Assembly (NCBI GenBank): GCA_944385455.1
Contig: CALWXI010000260.1
Coordinates: 1 to 8,281 of the forward strand
Reading direction: 5' to 3'
DNA length: 8,281 nt
Source of the DNA: an uncultured Oscillospiraceae bacterium
GTDB lineage: Bacteria > Bacillota > Clostridia > Oscillospirales > Oscillospiraceae
Part shown: positions 1-5,756 of the stretch, piece by piece
Layout: every line of letters begins with the position of its first letter
Position numbering within the stretch: position 1 is the stretch's first letter
Made by a program: the position numbers and the translations under genes
The notes under the pieces: model-generated
Seen by the model: only the letters and a program-made list of their open reading frames with translations
Databases searched by the model: none
Told to the model about the DNA's origin: nothing

Positions 1-284
1 GCCACGGCGGCCCGGCGCACCGCCTCGTCGTCGGAGAGGAGGCAAAGGCCGTTTTCGCCCAGTTCCCGTCCGGTGGCAAAGGTAATGAGCTCCAGGCCAT
101 AGTCGCCGCAGACCTTTTTGATATGGCCCCAGTCGTACTGCATGGGATTGGCCAGCTGGATCTCCAGCCCGTCATAGCCAATCTCCTTTGCCTGCTGGCA
201 CAGCTGCTCGATGGGTCCGCGGAGAATGATCGGCGCGGTGGTGGACACATCGTTCAGGGAGCAGGCAACGCCATATTTGAACAT
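1..284 (-). CDS. Sugar phosphate isomerase/epimerase, TIM-barrel type (partial, C-terminus outside window)
   Basis: Only the first 94 residues are present; the gene runs off the left edge. The protein starts MFKYGVACSLND and contains EIGYDGLEIQLANP (about residues 35-48). That is the typical first-strand/helix region of the xylose-isomerase-like TIM-barrel family, which includes IolE, tagatose/psicose 3-epimerases and related enzymes. It is followed by a second strand with ELITFATG and then GENGLCLLSDDEAVRRAA, also usual in this family. These enzymes use a divalent metal to isomerise or epimerise free or phosphorylated sugars in the cytoplasm, but the metal ligands lie in the missing part. 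The start at 284 is chosen over the in-frame ATG at 290 because the GGAAAGGGA ribosome site is 8 nt from 284 but only 2 nt from 290. It is transcribed divergently from the SDR/transaldolase genes, which suggests a shared pathway and shared control. Family is fairly sure; substrate unknown. Confidence 0.8.
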   Translation of the reverse strand, partial: MFKYGVACSLNDVSTTAPIILRGPIEQLCQQAKEIGYDGLEIQLANPMQYDWGHIKKVCGDYGLELITFATGRELGENGLCLLSDDEAVRRAAV

Positions 285-292
285 AAGCATCG

Positions 293-301
293 TCCCTTTC
301 C
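293..301 (-). promoter_or_regulatory. Ribosome binding site deciding the isomerase start
   Basis: On the minus strand the sequence reads GGAAAGGGA. It lies 8 nt before the ATG at 284 and only 2 nt before the ATG at 290, so the downstream ATG is the more likely start. Confidence 0.6.
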
Positions 302-313
302 GTCTCAAAATTT

Positions 314-329
314 CCCGCCTGCGGGCGGG
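314..329 (-). other. GC hairpin in the leader of the isomerase mRNA
   Basis: CCCGCC and GGCGGG form a perfect 6-bp stem with a 4-nt loop between the predicted minus-strand promoter and the start codon. No clean T-run follows on the minus strand (AAATTTTGAG), so it is not a convincing terminator. It may only affect mRNA stability or translation. Confidence 0.35.
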
Positions 330-357
330 CCGGCATCGGTGGATGGTGTGTATCATC

Positions 358-386
358 AATATATCAGTTTTGGGCGGATTTTGCAA
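358..386 (-). promoter_or_regulatory. Sigma-A-like promoter for the isomerase/epimerase gene
   Basis: Read on the minus strand: -35 TTGCAA (381-386), a 17-nt spacer, and -10 TATATT (358-363), five of six matches to TATAAT. The -10 is preceded by TGA, giving an extended -10 (TGn). Transcription would begin near 351, leaving a leader of about 65 nt before the ATG at 284. Confidence 0.55.
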
Positions 387-395
387 CTGCCAGTT
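385..395. promoter_or_regulatory. Small inverted repeat AACTG-C-CAGTT overlapping the minus-strand -35
   Basis: A perfect 5-bp inverted repeat around a single central C, overlapping the last bases of the TTGCAA -35 box of the leftward promoter. Its position would suit a repressor. It is short enough to be chance, so this is a suggestion only. Confidence 0.25.
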
Positions 396-459
396 ACACG
401 CCCCGTCCCATCCGCTGCCGCAAGGAGAAGCGCCATTGTGAACAAACTCCACCGCCTGA

Positions 460-478
460 TTTTGTCATATTGGCAAAA
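460..478. promoter_or_regulatory. Near-palindrome TTTTGTCATATTGGCAAAA, candidate operator
   Basis: Nineteen bases symmetric about 469, with seven of nine positions pairing (TTTTG.CA/TG.CAAAA arms). It ends 14 bp upstream of the -35 box at 493, between the two divergent promoters. This location fits an activator site for the rightward operon or a shared operator. Its odd-length symmetric form resembles sites of dimeric helix-turn-helix regulators, but no regulator gene is in the window to pair with it. Confidence 0.4.
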
Positions 479-492
479 ACACGTGGGATTTC

Positions 493-521
493 TTGACATC
501 CTCCTGAATTTGCCGTATCCT
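493..521 (+). promoter_or_regulatory. Sigma-A-like promoter for the SDR-transaldolase operon
   Basis: A perfect -35 TTGACA (493-498), a 17-nt spacer and -10 TATCCT (516-521, four of six matches). The predicted start is near 528, which gives a leader of about 107 nt before the first gene. A consensus -35 with a weak -10 is compatible with activated or regulated transcription. The leader is A-rich and shows no clear riboswitch fold by eye. Confidence 0.6.
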
Positions 522-634
522 CAAAAAAGGCTATCCGTTGCACTTACTATATGTGGAACCATTAAAAAATGAGACTCAGACATCAAAAAAACTGACATTG
601 GATCCATGGAAGTCAAGCAGGAGGTAATGCGATC

Positions 635-1369
635 ATGAAACTGGAAGGAAGACGCGCCATCGTTACCGGAGCGGCCCAGGGCCTTGGCCTTGCCATCGCC
701 AAGCGGCTCAACGAGGAGGGCTGCCGGGTGGCCATGCTGGACATCAACGAAGAGAAGGTCTGCGCAGCCGCCGCGGAGCTGAAGGACTGCTTCGGCGCCA
801 AGTGCAACGTGGGCAGCGCGGAGGATATTGCCAGGGCGGTGAAGGAATGCGCCGAGAAGCTGGGCGGCATCGACATCCTGGTGAACAATGCCGGCATCCT
901 GCCCAAGTCCCGGGTGTTTGACGTGACGGAGGAGGACTTCGACCGCACCATGGCCATCAATGCCAAGGGCCCCTTCTTCATGATCCAGCAGGCGTTCCCT
1001 TATCTGAAGGAGTCCCCGTATCCCCGCGTCATCAACATCGGCTCCCTGGCCGGCCGGATGGGCGGCTTTGAGACCTGCATGGCCTACTCCGCATCCAAGG
1101 GTGCCGTGGGTGCGCTGACCATGGGACTGGCCCGCCAGCTGGCTCCCTACAAGATCAATGTGAACGCCGTGTGCCCGGGCACCACCGAGACCCCCATCAC
1201 CGCCGCCTTCTCCGACGAAGCCATGGCGCGCCTGCTGACCCGGATCCCCCTGGGCCGCCTGGGCCGCCCCGCCGACATGGCTGCGGCGGTGTGCTTCCTG
1301 GCCTCCGATGACGCCGAATGGATCACCGGCGCCCAGCTGGATGTCAACGGCGGCATGTACATGGGCTGA
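635..1369 (+). CDS. Short-chain dehydrogenase/reductase (SDR), probably NAD(H)-dependent
   Basis: A 244-residue classical SDR, a normal length for the family, which interconverts alcohols and ketones in the cytoplasm. The Rossmann cofactor motif TGAAQGLG is at 11-18. Asp36 (LDIN) at the end of the second strand points to NAD rather than NADP. NNAG is at 84-87, and the catalytic set is Asn109, Ser137, Tyr151 (YSASK) and Lys155; PG is at 181-182. The C-terminus ITGAQLDVNGG is typical. The start at 635 has AGGAGG (619-624) 10 nt upstream. It is the first gene of the rightward operon, 36 nt before the transaldolase-like gene. The neighbours suggest it oxidises a polyol or reduces a keto-sugar in the same route. 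Relatives include sorbitol, gluconate 5- and 3-oxoacyl dehydrogenases, so the substrate is not assigned; a fatty-acid role is unlikely given the context. Confidence 0.92.
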   Translation: MKLEGRRAIVTGAAQGLGLAIAKRLNEEGCRVAMLDINEEKVCAAAAELKDCFGAKCNVGSAEDIARAVKECAEKLGGIDILVNNAGILPKSRVFDVTEEDFDRTMAINAKGPFFMIQQAFPYLKESPYPRVINIGSLAGRMGGFETCMAYSASKGAVGALTMGLARQLAPYKINVNAVCPGTTETPITAAFSDEAMARLLTRIPLGRLGRPADMAAAVCFLASDDAEWITGAQLDVNGGMYMG

Positions 1370-1405
1370 CGTCCCCGGAAATCAACATTTGGGAGGATAT
1401 ACGGT

Positions 1406-2458
1406 ATGAATTATCTGGAATGGATCAATCAGTGCACCGCCACCCGCTGGTGGCATGATTCCGGCAATCCTGCCGAGATCGAACTGGCGTTGAAGCGGGG
1501 CGCCACCGGCGTTACCACCAACCCTGTGCTGACGTTCCGCTCCTTCACCTCCGAGCCGGACTTCTGGACGCCCAAGGTCCTGGCCCTGGGCGATGATTTC
1601 CCCACCACCGAGGCCCACGCCGAGGCCCTTTTGAAGCTGGTGGCCACCTATGCCGCCGACAAAGTCCGCCACATCTATGACGCCACCGACGGCGCCGACG
1701 GATACCCCCTGGGGCAGCTGACCCCCGGCCGGGCCGGCGACGCCGAGGGCATGCTGGCCCAGGCCCGCCGTGTCCACTCCTGGGCACCCAATATTGCCGT
1801 CAAGCTCCCTGCCACCGCCGCCGGCGTGGAGGTGATCGAGCACCTGGCGGAGGAGGGCATCCCCATCTGCGCCACCATCAACGTCTCCGTGGCCCAGGGC
1901 ATCGCCGTGGCGGAGGCCTACGAGCGGGGGAAGAAGAAGGCCGTCGCCAACGGCGTCAAGCCGCCGCTGTGCATCGTGGTGCAGCAGGTGGGCCGTCTGG
2001 ACGACTATCTGCGGGATGTGGCCCAGGATATGAAGCTGGGGCTCCCGGAGTCTGTCATCACCCGGGCGGGCCTTGCCGTGGCGAAGCGGACCTACGGTAT
2101 CCTGGAGGAGATGAAGTCCGACTGCATCATCATGCCGGCGGGTCTCCGGGGCGCCTATCACCTGACCGAGATGGCCGGCGGCCGCCTGCTCTATACCATC
2201 AATACCCGGGTCCAGGATATGATCCTGGCAGAGGACCCCGAGCAGGTGGAGAAGATCAACGAGCCGGTGGATCCGGAGATCATCCGTCAGCTCCAGAAGA
2301 TCCCCGAGTTCGTCCGTGCCTATGAGCCCGACGGCATGAAGCCCAGCGAATTCATTACCTTCGGCGTCACCCAGAAGCTCCTGAGCCAGTTCATGGAGAC
2401 CGGCTGGGCGCCTCTGGAGACCTATCTTTCCAGCAAGACCACCGGCCGCTGGATCTGA
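1406..2458 (+). CDS. Transaldolase-family Schiff-base aldolase (divergent)
   Basis: A 350-residue protein of the transaldolase/fructose-6-phosphate aldolase superfamily (TAL_FSA fold). These enzymes form a Schiff base with a lysine to cleave or transfer three-carbon ketol units. Visible landmarks are Asp18 (WWHDSG), TTNP at 37-40 and VKLPAT with the likely Schiff-base Lys133. Also visible are Thr157 in ATINVSVAQ, VGRLDD with Arg197 and GLRG with Arg248. Aligned by eye with E. coli TalB, Asp17, Asn35, Lys132, Thr156, Arg181 and Arg228 are kept. Ser226 appears as Gly246, Ser176 as Val192, Phe178 as Gln194, and Glu96 probably as Asp92. The two kept arginines suggest a phosphorylated or otherwise anionic substrate. 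The changed pocket makes standard sedoheptulose transaldolase activity doubtful. The start has GGGAGG (1391-1396) 9 nt upstream. Placement between two SDRs argues for a catabolic aldolase in a dedicated sugar pathway. Family sure; activity unknown. Confidence 0.85.
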   Translation: MNYLEWINQCTATRWWHDSGNPAEIELALKRGATGVTTNPVLTFRSFTSEPDFWTPKVLALGDDFPTTEAHAEALLKLVATYAADKVRHIYDATDGADGYPLGQLTPGRAGDAEGMLAQARRVHSWAPNIAVKLPATAAGVEVIEHLAEEGIPICATINVSVAQGIAVAEAYERGKKKAVANGVKPPLCIVVQQVGRLDDYLRDVAQDMKLGLPESVITRAGLAVAKRTYGILEEMKSDCIIMPAGLRGAYHLTEMAGGRLLYTINTRVQDMILAEDPEQVEKINEPVDPEIIRQLQKIPEFVRAYEPDGMKPSEFITFGVTQKLLSQFMETGWAPLETYLSSKTTGRWI

Positions 2459-2472
2459 GACGTTTATCCGCG

Positions 2473-2499
2473 CCGTCCCCGCGTTTTACGCGGGGCCGG
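2473..2499 (+). other. Strong intercistronic hairpin without U-run
   Basis: CCCCGCG (2477-2483) pairs with CGCGGGG (2489-2495) around the loop TTTTA. The stem extends by three more pairs (CCG/CGG) beyond a single T/C mismatch. No T-run follows, so it is probably not a full terminator. It sits at the start of the 112-bp gap between the transaldolase-like gene and the second SDR. There it may act as an mRNA-protecting or partial-termination element that sets different expression of the two halves of the operon. Confidence 0.5.
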
Positions 2500-2570
2500 T
2501 TGTCTCCGGTTCCTTGCGTGGGAGCCATGCGGATACCCATTATGATTTTTATAGAAGGGACTTGTTGCGC

Positions 2571-3353
2571 ATGATTCGGGATTATGAAGATCTGTTTTCC
2601 CTCAAAGACAAGCGGGCGCTGGTCACCGGCGGGGCCCAGGGTCTGGGTCTTTCCATTGCGGAGGCGTTCTGCGCTGCCGGTGCCGTGGTGACGCTGGCGG
2701 ATATCAATGCCGAGTCGGTGGAAGCGGCGGCGGCGGAGCTGCGCCGCGAGGGCGCCCGGGCGTATGCCGTTGTCTGCGATGTCTCCAGTGAAGAGCAGGT
2801 GGCCGCGGCGGTGGCGTCCGCTGCGGAGCAGATGGGCGGACTGGACATCATGGTGGCCAATGCCGGCGTCAGCACCCGGGCGCCTGCCGAGGAGATGACC
2901 CTGGACCAGTGGAACCGGGTCATCGACATCGATCTCAAGGGCGTGTTCCTGTGCGACCGGGAGGCGGGGCGCTATATGCTCTCTCACGGCGGCGGCTCCA
3001 TCATCAATATGTCCTCCATCATCGGCATCGTGGGCAACACCACCGGCAACTCCAACTATGCTGCCGCCAAGGGCGGCGTGTCCTCCATGACCAAGGTCAT
3101 GGCGGTGGAGTGGGCCCAGCGGGGCATCCGGGTCAACGCCATTGCCCCGGCCCAGACCGCTACCAAGCTCATCGAGGGCCTGATGCGGGACAACCCCGCC
3201 ACCCGCACGTATTTTGAGCAGCACATCCCCATGGGCCGTCTGGGCAAGCCCTGTGAGATCGCTTCCGCCGCTGTGTTCCTGGCGGCCGATGCCTCCTCCT
3301 TTGTCACCGGCCAGACCATCGCCGTGGACGGCGGCGTCACCATTGCATTCTGA
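2571..3353 (+). CDS. Second short-chain dehydrogenase/reductase (SDR)
   Basis: A 260-residue classical SDR starting MIRDYEDLFSLKDK. The cofactor motif TGGAQGLG is at 19-26, and Asp44 (LADIN) suggests NAD(H). NAG is at 97-99, the catalytic serine region is Ser148/Ser149, and Tyr163 and Lys167 lie in YAAAK. The C-terminus VTGQTIAVDGG (246-255 area) is typical. Oddly, the place of the catalytic Asn (as in xNLKG) holds Asp121 (DIDLKG). An in-frame TTG at 2514 would add 19 residues unlike the family. ATG 2571 is preferred, since LFSLKxK usually lies close to the SDR N-terminus; AAGGG at 2555-2559 lies 11 nt upstream. It is followed 23 nt later by the cupin gene. It is clearly distinct from the first SDR and so likely handles another step. 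Substrate unassigned. Confidence 0.9.
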   Translation: MIRDYEDLFSLKDKRALVTGGAQGLGLSIAEAFCAAGAVVTLADINAESVEAAAAELRREGARAYAVVCDVSSEEQVAAAVASAAEQMGGLDIMVANAGVSTRAPAEEMTLDQWNRVIDIDLKGVFLCDREAGRYMLSHGGGSIINMSSIIGIVGNTTGNSNYAAAKGGVSSMTKVMAVEWAQRGIRVNAIAPAQTATKLIEGLMRDNPATRTYFEQHIPMGRLGKPCEIASAAVFLAADASSFVTGQTIAVDGGVTIAF

Positions 3354-3376
3354 TTTCCGGAGAGGAGAATACCGCC

Positions 3377-3721
3377 ATGTATACGCGTTCTGAAAACTGC
3401 CCCGCCCGGGACATCTGCATCCAGAACGGCAAGGGCCTGGTGCACTTGAAGGATCTGACAGACAAGGACGGCCTCTATGGCCACGGCCGCATGTTTGCCC
3501 ACGTCACCATCCAGCCCGGCTGCTCCATCGGAGACCACCCCCATGTCCATGAAACCGAGTTTTACTACATTCTCCAGGGCGAGGGCGTGTTCAACGACAA
3601 CGGCGCCGAGGTGACCGTCCGCGCCGGGGACATCTGCGCCACAGGCTTCGGCGAGGTCCACGGCATGGAGAACCGCTCTGACGCGCCGCTGGAGCTCATC
3701 GCGCTCATCGTCATGGAATAA
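3377..3721 (+). CDS. Single-domain cupin protein, metal-binding
   Basis: A 114-residue small beta-barrel cupin. Motif 1 fits the family pattern exactly: Gly48, His54, His56, Glu61, Gly68 (HPHVHETE followed by FYYILQG). Motif 2 has Gly84, Gly92, His95 and Asn99, with Gly90 where Pro is usual. The four metal ligands (His54, His56, Glu61, His95) are therefore all present, so a bound divalent metal is expected. Small cupins of this shape serve as sugar isomerases, mutarotases, dioxygenases or sensing proteins. As the last gene of the SDR-transaldolase operon, it could catalyse an isomerisation or lactone step. GAGGAG at 3362-3367 lies 9 nt before the start. Cytoplasmic, with no signal peptide. 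Function beyond metal-binding cupin is not assigned. Confidence 0.88.
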   Translation: MYTRSENCPARDICIQNGKGLVHLKDLTDKDGLYGHGRMFAHVTIQPGCSIGDHPHVHETEFYYILQGEGVFNDNGAEVTVRAGDICATGFGEVHGMENRSDAPLELIALIVME

Positions 3722-3738
3722 GCTGCTTTTCAGCGGTG

Positions 3739-3782
3739 TTCCGCCCTCCCGCAATATACCTGCGGGAGGGCGGAATATTTTT
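3739..3782 (+). terminator. Intrinsic terminator of the SDR-transaldolase-cupin operon
   Basis: A perfect 15-bp stem (3739-3753 with 3761-3775), very GC-rich, closes a 7-nt loop ATATACC and is followed by TATTTTT. It starts 17 nt after the cupin stop codon and cleanly separates this operon from the sigma factor gene. Confidence 0.93.
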
Positions 3783-3783
3783 C

Positions 3784-3809
3784 TGCAAAAAAATTCCCCC
3801 CTGGCCGTC
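3784..3809 (+). promoter_or_regulatory. Possible ECF-type promoter for the sigma/anti-sigma pair
   Basis: TGCAAA (3784-3789), then exactly 16 nt, then CGTC (3806-3809). This resembles the ECF pattern TGAAAC-N16-CGTA known from Bacillus sigma-W. It would make the pair self-activating. The match is imperfect and the region is short, so it is tentative. Confidence 0.22.
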
Positions 3810-3867
3810 AGATTTTTCCCCGCTGGATCGTATCACAGGTGAGCGCGCTTTGAAGGAGCTGAAAGAT

Positions 3868-4356
3868 ATGATGGACCCCCAACGGGCGGAATATCTGGCG
3901 GAGACCTATGCCGACGCCATTCTCCGCCTGAGTTACACGTATTTAAAAAATACCTGCGATGCCCAGGACATCTGCCAGACGGTATTCGTAAAGCTGCTGA
4001 CGGAGCCCCGGACATTCGACACCCCGGAACACGAGAAGGCCTACATCCTGCGTATGGCGGCCAACGCCTGCAAGGACCTGCTGAAAAGTCCCTGGCGGAA
4101 ACGGACCTGCGGTCTGGAGGCCTGCGGGGAGGTGGCCGCCCCGGAGCAGACCGACGGTTCGGTGCTCTCTGCGGTGAACACCCTGCCGCCCCATTACCGC
4201 TCCGTCATTTACCTCTATTATTACGAGGGCTATCCGGCAGCGGAGATCGGAGAGATCCTGGGGATCTCCGCCGCCGCGGTGCACACCCGCCTGGCCAGGG
4301 GCCGGGAAAAGCTGAAGCGATTGCTGGGAGGACTGGATTATGAACGAAGTGTTTGA
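3868..4356 (+). CDS. ECF-type RNA polymerase sigma factor
   Basis: A 162-residue two-domain sigma-70 family protein without regions 1 and 3, the usual ECF layout. Region 2 lies at about 8-75: the helix with YLKNTCDAQDICQTVFVKLL corresponds to the core-binding and -10-recognition segment. Region 4 is at about 104-153, with LPPHYRSVIYLYYYEG and the helix-turn-helix AAEIGEILGISAAAVHTRLARG that reads the -35. The start is ATG 3868, because AAGGAG (3853-3858) lies 9 nt upstream. A longer in-frame reading from GTG 3736 would pass through the upstream terminator and is rejected. It overlaps the anti-sigma gene by 17 nt, the usual coupled arrangement. It redirects RNA polymerase to a stress or envelope regulon that cannot be named here. 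Confidence 0.92.
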   Translation: MMDPQRAEYLAETYADAILRLSYTYLKNTCDAQDICQTVFVKLLTEPRTFDTPEHEKAYILRMAANACKDLLKSPWRKRTCGLEACGEVAAPEQTDGSVLSAVNTLPPHYRSVIYLYYYEGYPAAEIGEILGISAAAVHTRLARGREKLKRLLGGLDYERSV

Positions 4357-5395
4357 ATACAAAAAGGCCCTGGAGGAGCTGCGGTTCACCCCGGAGCAGA
4401 AGGCGGAGATCGCAAGGCGGACGGCCCGGGCCGCAGCGGAGGTCAACGCGTCCCGCCGGGCCCGGCCGGTGTGGCGGGCGGCTTTTATCGCCGCCGCCCT
4501 GGCAGCGATGCTGGCAGTGGGAGCGGGTGCCAGCGGTGTGCTGCGGTCCGCCGTGGAGGTCTTCTCCCCCCTCTTCGGCGGGGCCCCCGCCCAAACGGAG
4601 ATCATCGATAAGATCGGCTATCCCGTGGGGGCCAGCGACACGGACAACGGCGTCACCGTCACCGCCGCCGCCGTCATGGGCGATGCCTACAACGCCGTTA
4701 TCGTCTACACCATCAGCCGGGACGATGGTACGGCTCTGCTGCCGGAGGGCACCACCGGCGACATGCTGCTGGTCCATGGCAGCGGCACGGAGCTGAATGT
4801 CCTGGGCGGCACCCACGGCGGCAGTCATTTCGTGGTGGAGGACCCGGCGGCCAGCTCCATCCAGCTGGTGGATATGCTCAGTTCCGACGTGCCCATCAAC
4901 GACTGCACCGCCACCGGCGTGTTCGAGAACATCTGGAAGTGGGACGAAGCCACTGGCGAGGCCGTGCCCGTCATCGAGGGCAAGTGGAAGGTGAAGTTTG
5001 AGATGGCCTATGAGGACAGCTCCGTCTCCCTGGGGAACGGAGAGACCTTCACCCAGGGCGGCATGACCTTCACCATCGACGGCATCACCCTCTCCCCGGT
5101 GGCCTACAAGGTGGACTACACCGTGGACAGCGAGGTGATGTGGAGCGGCTCCGGCAGCGGCCGGCAGAGCGAGGAGGACTCCCGCCAGATGGCGCGGTAC
5201 TTCGAGGACGTGGAGATCCTGCTGACCCTCACCGACGGCACGGTGGTGGACCTCTCCAACGCCGGCGGCAGCATCGGTCCGGAGGACGGCGTCACCGTCT
5301 GCTCCAAGGGCGAGATGTTCAGCCAGGTCATCCCCATGGAGGACATGGCAAGCATCTCCGTGGGCGGCGTGATGTATCCCGTCCGCGCGGAGTAA
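4340..5395 (+). CDS. Membrane-anchored anti-sigma factor, DUF4179-like
   Basis: A 351-residue protein with a short charged cytoplasmic N-terminus (1-43, including FTPEQKAEIARRTARAAAEV). This is followed by one membrane segment at about 44-64 (VWRAAFIAAALAAMLAVGAGA) and a large outside part. Residues about 75-130 (FSPLFGGAP, IIDKIGYPVGASDTDNGVTV) match the DUF4179 pattern seen next to ECF sigma genes in Clostridia. A second beta-rich domain follows at about 215-345. The expected role is to hold the ECF sigma at the membrane through the N-terminal helix and release it on an outside signal. The start is set by GGGAGGA at 4326-4332, inside the end of the sigma gene, so translation is coupled. No zinc-finger HxxxCxxC is seen in the N-terminal part. 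Confidence 0.85.
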   Translation: MNEVFEYKKALEELRFTPEQKAEIARRTARAAAEVNASRRARPVWRAAFIAAALAAMLAVGAGASGVLRSAVEVFSPLFGGAPAQTEIIDKIGYPVGASDTDNGVTVTAAAVMGDAYNAVIVYTISRDDGTALLPEGTTGDMLLVHGSGTELNVLGGTHGGSHFVVEDPAASSIQLVDMLSSDVPINDCTATGVFENIWKWDEATGEAVPVIEGKWKVKFEMAYEDSSVSLGNGETFTQGGMTFTIDGITLSPVAYKVDYTVDSEVMWSGSGSGRQSEEDSRQMARYFEDVEILLTLTDGTVVDLSNAGGSIGPEDGVTVCSKGEMFSQVIPMEDMASISVGGVMYPVRAE

Positions 5396-5407
5396 GACGC
5401 ATCGACG

Positions 5408-5453
5408 AAAACCCTCCGCCGGGGCGCATGCCCCGGCGGAGGGTTCCGTGTTT
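5408..5453. terminator. Bidirectional intrinsic terminator between convergent genes
   Basis: A perfect 16-bp stem (5410-5425 with 5430-5445) closes a GCAT loop. Read leftwards it is followed by TTTTCG; read rightwards, by TTCCGTGTTTCTT. It lies 14 nt after the anti-sigma stop and 14 nt after the stop of the leftward hypothetical gene, so it can serve both. The leftward U-run looks the better one. Confidence 0.85.
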
Positions 5454-5459
5454 CTTGGC

Positions 5460-5753
5460 TTATTCCGGTACCATGTGCTCCGGCTTCACCAGGTCCGCCA
5501 GCAGCTGTCTGGCCCGTTCCGTGTCCTCCGGCTTTACAGAGATGTAGTAGGTCAACCGGTCGATCTTGCCATTGGGGCCGAAATCCCGGTGGTCCAGCTT
5601 GGCGCCGCAGCCGCAGGCCGGCGACTCCGTTTCGTAGTAGCCGGTCTCCATGATTTGGATGCCGGCGTCCTTCAGCCGCTGCCGGGCTCTCCTCCACTGA
5701 GGCTTGTCCCCCCAGACCTCATAGGCGATCTCCCGCTTTCCGAAGAGGGCCAT
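5460..5753 (-). CDS. Hypothetical 97-residue protein, last gene of the nucleoside operon
   Basis: I do not recognise this family. The protein is soluble, with an N-terminal MALFGKREIAYEVWG. A basic helix follows (about 18-31, QWRRARQRLKDAGIQI), then ETGYYETESPACGCGAKLDHRD with a Cys-Gly-Cys pair at 47-49. It continues to a strand-rich stretch TYYISVKPED and ends in a helix ERARQLLADLVKPE. Arg, Lys and Glu are abundant and there is no signal peptide. The CxC could be redox or metal-linked but is too short to claim a site. The start codon is 3 nt after the deoD stop; a G-rich stretch at the end of deoD serves as ribosome site, so the two are translationally coupled. Position in the operon hints at a nucleoside-related role, which is inference. 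Confidence 0.7.
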   Translation of the reverse strand: MALFGKREIAYEVWGDKPQWRRARQRLKDAGIQIMETGYYETESPACGCGAKLDHRDFGPNGKIDRLTYYISVKPEDTERARQLLADLVKPEHMVPE

Positions 5754-5756
5754 GGC

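Noticed and set aside
123..572. Open frame of 149 codons on the plus strand
   Set aside because: Its first half is antisense to the isomerase gene and the rest crosses the divergent promoter region. It has no ribosome site and no recognisable protein character.
541..634. Riboswitch in the 107-nt leader of the SDR operon
   Set aside because: The leader is A-rich with no stable paired stems or known aptamer core visible.
606..638. Ten-codon ORF (MEVKQEVMRS) ending in ATGA overlap with the first SDR start, plus an 8-codon ORF at 569-595
   Set aside because: Possible leader peptides, but neither has a convincing ribosome site. The AGGAGG lies within the first one and serves the SDR start, so chance is more likely.
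2514..2570. N-terminal extension of the second SDR from TTG 2514
   Set aside because: The extra 19 residues do not resemble SDR sequence and the region carries intergenic features. ATG 2571 fits the family length better.
3736..3867. N-terminal extension of the sigma factor from GTG 3736
   Set aside because: It would translate through the cupin operon's terminator. AAGGAG before ATG 3868 gives a normal ECF start.
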